Assembly: GCA_021827245.1 (NCBI GenBank)
Contig: JAKAWN010000459.1
Location: 1-5,325 of the forward strand
Reading direction: 5' to 3'
Length of the DNA stretch: 5,325 nucleotides
Origin: Acidobacteriota bacterium
GTDB lineage: Bacteria > Acidobacteriota > Terriglobia > UBA7540
Below are positions 1 through 5,048 of this stretch, piece after piece; position 1 is the stretch's first letter; each line of letters opens with the position of its first letter. Position numbers and translations under genes: made by a program. The notes below the pieces were generated by a model. The model had not been told where the DNA came from, made no database searches, and saw nothing but the letters and a program-made list of their open reading frames with translations.

Positions 1-266
1 CGGCCTTTCACGGACGTGAAGGTCGGCTCGCAATCGAAGGAGGCGGTCAGCGAGGAGAAGAGATAGCCGTCCTCGTTATCGAGGATATATTGCGTGATTT
101 CCGGGATGCGGCTCTTCTGGATCACACGCTGCGCCCGCTGCTCGGGCGGCAGCTCCGCCCAGTCGCGAAATTTGAAGAGCTTTGGGACCAGGCTGAGCTT
201 CACCATCGTGACGAAATAGTCCCGCCTGCCCATATGCCCGCGCATTGCTGGAAATGAAAGGATCAT
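1..266 (-). CDS. dndB: DndB / DGQHR-domain DNA phosphorothioation protein, N-terminal part (runs off left edge)
   Basis: The minus strand encodes 88 codons from an ATG at 266 and leaves the window still open. The start MILSFPAMRGHMGRRDYF and the later stretches LVPKLFKFRDW, QRAQRV, SRIPEITQYIL and LFSSLTASFD match my memory of the N-terminal half of DndB-type proteins. The DGQHR motif itself would lie beyond the window. The ATG at 266 is chosen because GGAG sits about 9 nt upstream and the conserved FPAMRGHMG follows at once; in-frame ATGs at 245 and 233 would cut into it. In characterised dnd loci DndB accompanies the DndCDE sulfur-modification enzymes and, at least in Streptomyces, acts as a transcriptional regulator of the cluster. 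A strong promoter lies just upstream. Other DGQHR proteins, such as those of 7-deazaguanine systems, cannot be excluded from this fragment. Confidence 0.72.
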   Translation of the reverse strand, partial: MILSFPAMRGHMGRRDYFVTMVKLSLVPKLFKFRDWAELPPEQRAQRVIQKSRIPEITQYILDNEDGYLFSSLTASFDCEPTFTSVKG

Positions 267-300
267 CGCCGTATCGCTCCTTCGCATTCGAATAAAGCAG

Positions 301-329
301 ACTGTACGTCGCCAATTTATAATTGTCAA
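301..329 (-). promoter_or_regulatory. Sigma70-like promoter of dndB with nested inverted repeats
   Basis: On the minus strand a perfect -35 box TTGACA (324-329) lies 17 bp from the -10-like TACAGT (301-306). Transcription would start near 294, giving a leader of about 28 nt before the dndB ATG at 266. The spacer and the edge of the -35 box hold a palindrome, CAATT-TAT-AATTG (313-325). It is flanked almost symmetrically by CTGTA (302-306) and TACAG (333-337). The layout suits an operator that would block RNA polymerase; which protein binds it is unknown. Confidence 0.6.
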
Positions 330-483
330 GCATACAGCACGCTGGTTGGAGCGAGGTGGAATGGTCGAAGGTCACCGAAACTCACGACTGCGCGGCGATC
401 TCCACGCAGTCTCGCGGTGGCGATTCCCGGCTGCGATCCGGCGCATCATCTGTTGCAATCGGCGCTCCGACGCTAGAATTTCA

Positions 484-598
484 TCAAATCTTCCACGGGT
501 AAACCCTTCTCTTCTCATGGCTCATATAGCGAGCCGAAATCACGCGAATCAGGCGCGCTCGGGATTGCCAACCCGACAACCAGCAGCCTTTCGCGATC
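484..598 (-). pseudogene. BrnT-like toxin remnant, frameshifted C-terminal fragment
   Basis: The minus strand ends in IRVISARYMSHEKRRVY followed by a short tail and TGA (484-486). This resembles the conserved end of BrnT toxins, which usually read (I/V)RIISAR-x-(A/M)-(S/T)-x-x-E-R-R-x-Y-E. Just upstream, one frame over (about 560-598), lies DRERLLVVGLAIP, which fits the preceding BrnT strand (RLLVV-x-x-x-E). Joining them needs a change of frame near 560. No N-terminal half is visible: the sequence beyond 598 turns into the repeat element. A 48-codon frame (518 to 372, minus) overlaps the tail where an antitoxin would be expected. It lacks a ribosome binding site and does not look like BrnA. 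I read this as a broken toxin-antitoxin leftover; the match rests on motif memory only. Confidence 0.4.
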
Positions 599-630
599 TG
601 CGCCGCTCGCGCCTGAGTAAGCCCGCCTGA
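598..630 (+). repeat. Diverged direct repeat, left copy
   Basis: CTGCGCCGCTCGCGCC (598-613) recurs exactly at 4060-4075. In both copies GTAA plus CCCGCCTGA follows within a few bases, and TTCGC precedes. The copies differ by a short indel and several substitutions. They lie in the same orientation about 3.46 kb apart, on either side of the higB-higA-Beta-sce7726 cassette. The repeat may be an extragenic family of this genome, or the trace of an insertion or recombination event. Confidence 0.55.
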
Positions 631-774
631 GGGCTCCGTCTTGGAGCGCCGCTTGCGAAGCACCAAGCTTCCTGGTAGTCTTAATTCCCAGCGGGGGAGC
701 AATGTTTCGCTACGGAATTTGGGACAAAGACCTTCATTACCAACGTGGGAGCATGGTCGTCGAGAGGCCAGCCT

Positions 775-1059
775 ATGAAGGTGGTAGGAAAGGACCGGCT
801 GGCTGCCTTCAGGACCAAGCACGCTGAGTCCCGATCCCCGATCGACGCGTGGCTTGCCGAGTCTGAAGAAGCGGAATGGCAGAGCTTTCAAGACATCCGG
901 AGCCGATACCCAAGCGCCAGTTTGGTGGCGAAAAACCGAATCGTCTTCAATATCAAGGGGAATCACTATCGACTCGACGCCTGGATCGATTTCGCAAACG
1001 CAGTGGTGCTGATCGTGCGAATCGGCACACATGAAGAATACGACGATTGGACTTTCTGA
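775..1059 (+). CDS. higB: HigB-family toxin of a type II toxin-antitoxin system
   Basis: This 94-aa protein matches the HigB_toxin family (RelE-like fold). It shows the typical early R-x-x-L-x-x-F helix, the central EAEWQSFQDIRSRYPSAS, the signature VFNIKGNHYRL (about residues 57-67) and the closing GTHEEYDDW. Proteins of this family are ribosome-dependent mRNA interferases that cut mRNA during translation and are neutralised by a HigA partner encoded downstream. The ATG at 775 is preferred because GAGAGG (762-767) lies 7 nt upstream and the family starts with M-(R/K)-V; an upstream GTG at 745 in the same frame only adds a non-conserved tail. The toxin-first order is usual for hig loci. The stop lies 10 nt before the antitoxin start, so both are probably co-transcribed. 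Length is normal and nothing looks broken. Confidence 0.88.
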   Translation: MKVVGKDRLAAFRTKHAESRSPIDAWLAESEEAEWQSFQDIRSRYPSASLVAKNRIVFNIKGNHYRLDAWIDFANAVVLIVRIGTHEEYDDWTF

Positions 1060-1069
1060 GGATCTAGCG

Positions 1070-2284
1070 ATGACAATCAAGCCCATCAAGGACGAGGCGG
1101 ACCACAAGGAGGCACTCGCCCGAATTGAGGCTCTCATCGACCAGAGTCCTCGGGCGGGTTCCCCGGAGGCCGATGAGCTAAGCGCTCTAACCGCCCTCGT
1201 TCAGGATTATGAGTCCACGAATTTTCCAATCGAGCCGCCCGACCCGGTTGACGCCATTCTGTTCCGAATGGAACAACAAAACCTGAACCAGCGAGATCTG
1301 ATACCTTACATTGGGAGTCGCAGCAGGGTTTCGGAAGTTCTCGCTCGAAAGCGTCCGTTGACTTTGCCGATGATCCGAGCACTCCATTTCGGCCTCGGTA
1401 TTCCCGCCTCTGCACTCCTGCGAGAACCCGTCTTTAACGAACCTCCTGGTCGCGCTTTAGATTGGAAGCGTTTCCCCATACGCACGATGATCCAACGAGG
1501 ATGGATCCGAGCGACGCAGCTAACCACTCGTACGGATCCCGAGGGATTGATACGCAAGTTTATCTCTCAACTAGGCCCACTCTCGGGGCTTCTAACTGCG
1601 TACCGAAGAAGCGAACATGTTCGGTCTGCCCGCTCCATGGATGAGTACGCGCTCCTAGCATGGACCGTTCAGGTTGCTACTAAAGGACTCGGTCTTCCGG
1701 GTCTTTCAGAGTATCAACCTGGAACCGTCACGATGGACTTCATGCGTTCGGTCGCGCGTCTAAGCGTCCTCGAGAATGGCCCCGCTCTCGCCCAAGAATT
1801 TCTGCGAAAGTACGGCATCGCCCTCTGGGTCGAACCCCATCTCCCACGGACTTATCTTGATGGAGCGGCTGTTCTGCTCCGCCTGGACCGCCCTATCATC
1901 GGTCTCACTATCAGATACGACCGAGTCGACAACTTTTGGTTCACCCTGATGCACGAGCTCGCCCACATCGCGTGCCATTTTGAAGGGGGCGTCACCGTGT
2001 TTTACGATGATCTCGAAGTAAACGCTCAGGAAGATTCACAGGAAAAAGAGGCGGATCAGATGGCAGGGGAAGCGCTCATCCCCACGGAGCTGTGGGTAAA
2101 GAGTCCAGCAAGCAAACTGCCTTCGCCCGAGGCCGTCAGTCACTTGGCAAGACAACTGAGCATACATCCGGCAATAGTAGCTGGACGAATTCGCCACGAA
2201 AAAAAGCGATATAGACTTTTACCAACACTAGTAGGGTCTGGGCAGGTGCGACGCTATTTTCCCGAAGTCAACTGGTCGGTGTGA
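1070..2284 (+). CDS. higA: HigA-type antitoxin fused to ImmA/IrrE zinc metallopeptidase domain
   Basis: The 404-aa product has two parts. Residues 1-55 follow the HigA (COG5499) pattern: MTIKPIKDEADHKEALARIE, then DEL-x-x-L-x-x-LV and YES. A helix-turn-helix follows at about 61-117, with recognition-helix sequence SRVSEVLARKRPL. The C-terminal half is an ImmA/IrrE-type peptidase: HELAH at 295-299 (zinc ligands H295 and H299, catalytic E296) and the third ligand in KEADQMAGEALIP (E327). Ordinary HigA proteins are only about 100-130 aa, so this is a long fusion. GAGG overlapping the higB stop (1058-1061) gives a good ribosome site for the ATG at 1070; the frame is open from 1031, but a start there would lie within higB. 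By family, the HTH part should repress the operon and bind HigB. The protease could cleave its own or another repressor on a signal; that is inference. Confidence 0.87.
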   Translation: MTIKPIKDEADHKEALARIEALIDQSPRAGSPEADELSALTALVQDYESTNFPIEPPDPVDAILFRMEQQNLNQRDLIPYIGSRSRVSEVLARKRPLTLPMIRALHFGLGIPASALLREPVFNEPPGRALDWKRFPIRTMIQRGWIRATQLTTRTDPEGLIRKFISQLGPLSGLLTAYRRSEHVRSARSMDEYALLAWTVQVATKGLGLPGLSEYQPGTVTMDFMRSVARLSVLENGPALAQEFLRKYGIALWVEPHLPRTYLDGAAVLLRLDRPIIGLTIRYDRVDNFWFTLMHELAHIACHFEGGVTVFYDDLEVNAQEDSQEKEADQMAGEALIPTELWVKSPASKLPSPEAVSHLARQLSIHPAIVAGRIRHEKKRYRLLPTLVGSGQVRRYFPEVNWSV

Positions 2285-3372
2285 AAGTGTTCACAAGTCG
2301 CCACTATGTACCCGTTCTCCGCTGGAAAATGGCGGAACGTCTCGCCTTCGCTCAGATAACTCCGGCAGAGCGGCGTTTCTTAACGCCCCTCATTGAACTC
2401 GTTCCCCGAAACTTCGCGCCAACTAAGAAGAACCCTCGCTCAGACCCGGATCGCGTTATTGCCGAAATAGCAGTAGAACTCGCCGGCATCTGGGGTAAGC
2501 AGCCGCTTCTCATTGACTTCCTGCATCTGGCGAACCAGCCTGATCCACCAACCGCCCTGCAGCTTTTCTCCGGCTATGCGCGCAAGTGGAGCGTTCTCGC
2601 GATTCCCGTGACCGGACTCGAACGTACATCGCAATATCAAGCCGCCATCGCATCCGTCGCCCGGCAGTCCAATCTGGGCATATCTCTCAGAATTCGACGA
2701 GAGGACCTGGATGAACCTCAAGTCAAGAGCAAGATTACACAGCTTCTCTCTCAACTTCGTTTAACGCCCCAAAACGTTGACTTGATAGTTGACCTAAAGA
2801 TCATCGGGCAAACTGACGATTTCGGCTTCAGTCTCCTTTACACCTGGCTACCGCAACTCATGGACTGGCGAACATTTGCCGTTCTTGGCGGCGCCTTTCC
2901 GAAAGACCTTCAAGGCATGCGACCGGGCCAGTACCTTCTGCCGCGGCTCGAGTGGCGCAATTGGAGCGAGCAACTGCGCTCCAAACAACGGGTTTCTCGA
3001 TTCCCCAGCTTCGGCGACTACACCGTTCAACACCCGCTCTTCGCTGAACCACCCAGGAACGCAAACGTTAGCGCCAGCATCCGTTACGCGTCGGAAGCGG
3101 ACTGGATCATAATGCGCGGAGAAGGCGTCAGAAATGAGGGCGGAGCCGGATACGATCAGTGGCCTGCTAATGCCCTCCTTCTTTCCGAGCGCGCGGAATT
3201 CTGCGGCTCTGACTTCAGCGCCGGCGACAGGTACATAGCCACAATGGCCGCCCAATCCGCGAAGACCGGCAACGCCAGGACTTGGATCCAAGCCGGAATC
3301 AACCATCACCTCGTCTTTGTAATCCGTCAGATCTCCAGCCTAGACGGGCTCTCAGCTGTTGCCGAACTCTAG
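2281..3372 (+). CDS. Beta-family protein (phage T4 Beta-like), function unknown
   Basis: The 363-aa product has the marks of the Beta protein family: N-terminal YVPVLRWKMAERLA with LTPLIELVP (residues 9-42), a central VDLIVDLKIIG, FPSFGDYTVQHPLF (241-254), ASIRYASEADWIIMRGEG (265-282), FSAGDRYIA (312-320) and a terminal W-x-x-x-GINHHLVFVIRQ. All family blocks are present in order, so it appears complete. The biochemical function is not known to me; the alternating strand/helix look of the N-terminal two thirds could be a barrel-like fold, but that is a guess. The start is a GTG at 2281 whose last two bases belong to the higA stop (GTGA overlap). No Shine-Dalgarno site is visible, so translation is probably coupled to higA and the two gene products should be made together. 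Its 3' end overlaps the convergent sce7726 gene by 74 bp. Confidence 0.82.
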   Translation: MKVFTSRHYVPVLRWKMAERLAFAQITPAERRFLTPLIELVPRNFAPTKKNPRSDPDRVIAEIAVELAGIWGKQPLLIDFLHLANQPDPPTALQLFSGYARKWSVLAIPVTGLERTSQYQAAIASVARQSNLGISLRIRREDLDEPQVKSKITQLLSQLRLTPQNVDLIVDLKIIGQTDDFGFSLLYTWLPQLMDWRTFAVLGGAFPKDLQGMRPGQYLLPRLEWRNWSEQLRSKQRVSRFPSFGDYTVQHPLFAEPPRNANVSASIRYASEADWIIMRGEGVRNEGGAGYDQWPANALLLSERAEFCGSDFSAGDRYIATMAAQSAKTGNARTWIQAGINHHLVFVIRQISSLDGLSAVAEL

Positions 3373-3916
3373 CACGCAGAGAATCGAGTCCCAGCACCTC
3401 TGCTAGCTTCGCGTACAGCACCGAGCGACGTTTCGACCGCAAGCCGTCGCATTTGTTCTCACCCTCCAGGATTTCCAGCACCTCATCCCGCCAAAGAAGT
3501 TTGGCAATTGCCACTGGATCAGGCGCCGGATTATCACTCGGCTCCCTAACCGGGGTCAGCCGGACCGTGCCGTCTGTCCTGATTTCAGCCCGCGTGACCC
3601 CCCACCACTCCGGAATCAGTCGAAGCGCCCTTGCCAGATGGCGATCCCCGCATACCAGCGAGGCTCGATCTAGCACACAGTTGTAGATTCGCACCTGGCC
3701 CGGAAGTCGTTGAAGTGAGTCCGAATTACTTTTGATCTCAATACCCAGAAGTCTTCCGTTGATAACCGCGAGATCGACTCTTGCCGCGCCATGCTTCAGG
3801 CCCAACTCCTCGACAATCAGCGTCCCCGAGTCGCCAGCATAGCGATGATAAAGTTCCTGTTTAAGCGCGGCCCTCACCGAACCATCGGTCATAGCCACGC
3901 CACCTCCCACATCCAT
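3299..3916 (-). CDS. Sce7726-family protein, putative PD-(D/E)XK-like nuclease
   Basis: The 205-aa product fits the sce7726 family: EELGLKHGAARVDLAVINGRLLGIEIKSNSD (split here into its core blocks VDLAVING and GIEIKSNSD), then LPGQV-x-x-YN, DRASLVCGDRHL, PEWWGV and LLWRDE. The set E37, D48 and E60-I-K62 has the spacing of a PD-(D/E)XK nuclease active site, so DNA cleavage is a fair guess; no activity is known to me. The ATG at 3916 has an excellent AAGGAGG (3923-3929) six bases upstream and is preferred over an in-frame ATG at 3892. The last 24 codons or so, a basic Arg-rich tail beyond the conserved part, are read antisense to the 3' end of the Beta gene. Family members carry the name of a Sorangium cellulosum locus next to sce7725, a protein with a Beta-like N-terminus as I recall it. 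The pairing here is convergent instead. Confidence 0.83.
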   Translation of the reverse strand: MDVGGGVAMTDGSVRAALKQELYHRYAGDSGTLIVEELGLKHGAARVDLAVINGRLLGIEIKSNSDSLQRLPGQVRIYNCVLDRASLVCGDRHLARALRLIPEWWGVTRAEIRTDGTVRLTPVREPSDNPAPDPVAIAKLLWRDEVLEILEGENKCDGLRSKRRSVLYAKLAEVLGLDSLRARVRQQLRARLGWRSDGLQRRGDG

Positions 3917-3948
3917 ACGCGTCCTCCTTCAGAACCAAGGGAAGACCA

Positions 3949-3977
3949 AGCATAATCGTCTCCCTTGTCAAGGTTAA
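3949..3977 (-). promoter_or_regulatory. Possible promoter of the sce7726-family gene
   Basis: On the minus strand TTAACC (3972-3977) and TATGCT (3949-3954) are 17 bp apart, each 4 of 6 to consensus. A perfect TTGACA (3966-3971) overlaps this but has no -10 box at proper distance. Either way transcription would start within about 30 nt of the ATG at 3916. This would give the nuclease-like gene a promoter of its own, independent of the hig operon. Confidence 0.35.
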
Positions 3978-4059
3978 GATCGGGACCGAAGCCTCGCAGC
4001 CTACCATGCCCCATTCTTCTCGGCGCTTCGCTATGAGACGCCCGCTCGGGCTTCGCAAG

Positions 4060-4095
4060 CTGCGCCGCTCGCGCCCATCCCGTAACCCCGCCTGA
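4060..4095 (+). repeat. Diverged direct repeat, right copy
   Basis: CTGCGCCGCTCGCGCC (4060-4075), then CATCCCGTAAC and CCCGCCTGA, matches the copy at 598-630 in order and orientation. This copy has about 3 extra bases in the middle. Its upstream flank GGGCTTCGCAAG is G/C-symmetric and differs from the left copy (CCTTTCGCGAT), so the similarity fades within about 10 bp of the core. Confidence 0.55.
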
Positions 4096-4150
4096 CCCGG
4101 CCCGCGTCTCCGCTTCGCCGCCGCTCTATGTGGTGGTGGCGCTTGCTCCG

Positions 4151-4201
4151 TTGGCACGTCCGCGCCATCGGCTGTCGCCGACCACTTCGTTTGTCACGTC
4201 C
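4151..4201 (+). repeat. Pair of 11-bp direct repeats 40 bp apart
   Basis: TTGGCACGTCC (4151-4161) and TTGTCACGTCC (4191-4201) agree at 10 of 11 positions. Their starts are exactly 40 bp apart, close to four helical turns, so proteins bound to both would face the same side of the DNA. They lie upstream of the Cys/His-protein-ssb-ardC genes and could be regulator sites; chance similarity is possible. Confidence 0.3.
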
Positions 4202-4240
4202 CGTGCAGCCCTCCGCTGCGCGCATCTAGAAATCTGCGCA

Positions 4241-4269
4241 CGGACCCTCTGTTCGTTGTGAAGGGTCCG
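4241..4269 (+). other. Hairpin in the leader of the 69-aa protein/ssb genes
   Basis: CGGACCCT (4241-4248) pairs with AGGGTCCG (4262-4269) around a 13-nt loop. GCG on each side extends the stem after one mismatch. The plus-strand downstream sequence is A-rich (GAAAAAG), not T-rich, so it is not a standard terminator in that direction. It could fold in the mRNA leader or serve as a protein-binding palindrome. Confidence 0.4.
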
Positions 4270-4353
4270 CGCGGAAAAAGTTGCGCGGAGATGAAAACAA
4301 AGCGCAGCACGCCCTGCCCGATGACGGGAAGCGGGCGAAAGGAGAAACCAAAC

Positions 4354-4563
4354 ATGCGACGCAGGTTCAAATGCGATCCCAAGTGGATCATCGCCAGGTA
4401 TCTGGCGAAGTGCGCGAAGCCTGATTGTGAAGTCCCGATAACGGCGGGCGAACGCGCCTTCTACTACCCCGAAGATCGAAGCCTTTACGGCCACCGATGC
4501 GGACACGGCGAGGAAGCGGCCCGCGACTTCGCCGCACACCGCGTGGACGAAGACGGCTATTGA
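4354..4563 (+). CDS. Small Cys/His-rich protein upstream of ssb, probable zinc binding, function unknown
   Basis: The 69-aa product starts at ATG 4354, 8 nt after AGGAGA (4340-4345). The frame is open further upstream but conserved character begins only here. It has C20-x4-C25 in [11 protein letters not shown], then GERAFYYP and HRCGH (H47, C49, H51), which could form a single zinc site. The tail is acidic and hydrophilic (VDEDGY), and no membrane segment or signal peptide is visible. I recall similar short proteins near ssb and antirestriction genes on conjugative elements, but cannot name a family. The stop lies 32 nt before the ssb start, so it is likely the first gene of an operon with ssb. 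The translation, ribosome site and coordinated cysteines support a real gene; the role remains unknown. Confidence 0.68.
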   Translation: MRRRFKCDPKWIIARYLAKCAKPDCEVPITAGERAFYYPEDRSLYGHRCGHGEEAARDFAAHRVDEDGY

Positions 4564-4595
4564 GCAACGCGAAAAACCACAAGGAGGTTTTTGTC

Positions 4596-4976
4596 ATGTC
4601 AGTTAACAAGGTGATCGTGATCGGCAATCTGGGAGCCAACCCCGAGATTCGTGCGCTGCCTTCCGGTCAGAACGTAGCGAATTTCTCGCTGGCCACAACC
4701 GAGCGGTTTACGGACCGAAGCGGCGCGAAACAGCAGCGCACCGATTGGCATCGAATCGTCGCGTTCGGGCGGCTGGCCGATACGTGCGAGCGGTTTCTGA
4801 GCAAAGGCCGGCAAGTTTACGTCGAAGGCCGGCTGACGACCCGCCAGTACGAAGCCAAGGACGGATCGGGCAAACGCTATCGGACCGAAATCGTGGCGCG
4901 ACAACTCCGCCTGCTCGGCAATCGGCCGAACGCGGATGCGCCCGTGACTCAGGCTAACGAAGACATCCCGTTTTAG
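4596..4976 (+). CDS. ssb: Single-stranded DNA-binding protein SSB
   Basis: The 126-aa protein is a single OB-fold SSB. It begins [19 protein letters not shown] and continues with [27 protein letters not shown] (residues 50-61; its Trp is a stacking residue in the family), YLSK-like [14 protein letters not shown] and YRTEIVA. The C-terminal tip NEDIPF is the acidic motif that recruits repair and replication partners. The linker between OB fold and tip is only about 15 residues. That makes the protein shorter than chromosomal SSBs of 150-180 aa and typical of plasmid or phage copies. AAGGAGG (4581-4587) lies 8 nt before the ATG. In conjugative elements such SSBs coat the incoming single strand and may damp the SOS response. 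The neighbouring ardC fits that setting. Confidence 0.95.
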   Translation: MSVNKVIVIGNLGANPEIRALPSGQNVANFSLATTERFTDRSGAKQQRTDWHRIVAFGRLADTCERFLSKGRQVYVEGRLTTRQYEAKDGSGKRYRTEIVARQLRLLGNRPNADAPVTQANEDIPF

Positions 4977-4988
4977 CCGACGAACCTA

Positions 4989-5014
4989 GGGAGAACCGCG
5001 CAAGCGGTTCTCCC
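4989..5014 (+). other. Perfect 11-bp hairpin with GCAA tetraloop between ssb and ardC
   Basis: GGGAGAACCGC (4989-4999) pairs without mismatch with GCGGTTCTCCC (5004-5014) around a GCAA loop (5000-5003), a stable GNRA-type loop. It starts 12 nt after the ssb stop and ends 34 nt before the ardC start. GCACCCAACC follows in place of a T-run, so classic rho-independent termination is unlikely. It may protect the ssb 3' end, be an RNase III or protein target, or cut read-through into ardC. Confidence 0.7.
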
Positions 5015-5048
5015 GCACCCAACCAATTCACAATCGGAGATTCCGAAA

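Larger units (their letters stand above)
267..774. other. Intergenic region between dndB and higB (no intact gene)
   Basis: About 500 bp separate the divergent dndB and higB genes. I find the dndB promoter at its left end, a degraded BrnT-like fragment on the minus strand at 484-598, and one copy of a diverged direct repeat at 598-630. Open frames over the rest have no recognisable protein character. Upstream of higB I see no convincing promoter. The best pair is a weak TTGCGA (653-658) with TAGTCT (676-681) at 17 bp. Spaced inverted arms AATTCC (683-688) and GGAATT (714-719) could form a HigA operator, but this is speculative. A 5-bp hairpin at 633-647 (GCTCC/GGAGC) has no T-run and is not a convincing terminator. 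Confidence 0.6.
3917..4353. other. Intergenic region between the divergent sce7726-family gene and the ssb operon
   Basis: No gene is recognised in these 437 bases. They contain the possible sce7726 promoter, the right copy of the diverged direct repeat (4060-4095), a pair of 11-bp direct repeats 40 bp apart (4151 and 4191), spaced inverted arms GCGCA/TGCGC (4220-4224 and 4235-4239) and a hairpin at 4241-4269. Frames that are open here give Arg- and Pro-rich translations without family character. I see no clean sigma70 promoter for the rightward genes. Confidence 0.5.

Noticed and set aside
346..630. 94-codon plus-strand frame between dndB and higB
   Set aside because: No ribosome site and no protein character; it crosses the BrnT-like remnant and the repeat on the other strand.
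484..1137. Long minus-strand frame (217 codons) crossing higB
   Set aside because: It lies antisense to a clear HigB gene over most of its length and has no family features. Only its last codons (BrnT-like) look meaningful and these are reported separately.
2848..3309. 153-codon minus-strand frame inside the Beta gene
   Set aside because: The plus frame carries all conserved Beta blocks; this one has no ribosome site and reads as a mirror frame of coding DNA.
3282..3686. 134-codon plus-strand frame over the sce7726-family gene
   Set aside because: Ser/Arg-rich translation with no motifs; the opposite strand holds the conserved nuclease-like protein with a strong ribosome site.
4241..4285. 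Terminator facing either way upstream of the 69-aa protein
   Set aside because: Downstream of the stem the plus strand is A-rich and the minus strand shows only a short T patch; evidence is too weak for a terminator call.
4989..5014. Rho-independent terminator after ssb
   Set aside because: The stem is perfect, but no T-run follows on the plus strand (GCACCCAACC), and the complementary strand (CTAGGTTCGTC after the stem) has none either. Listed as a hairpin only.
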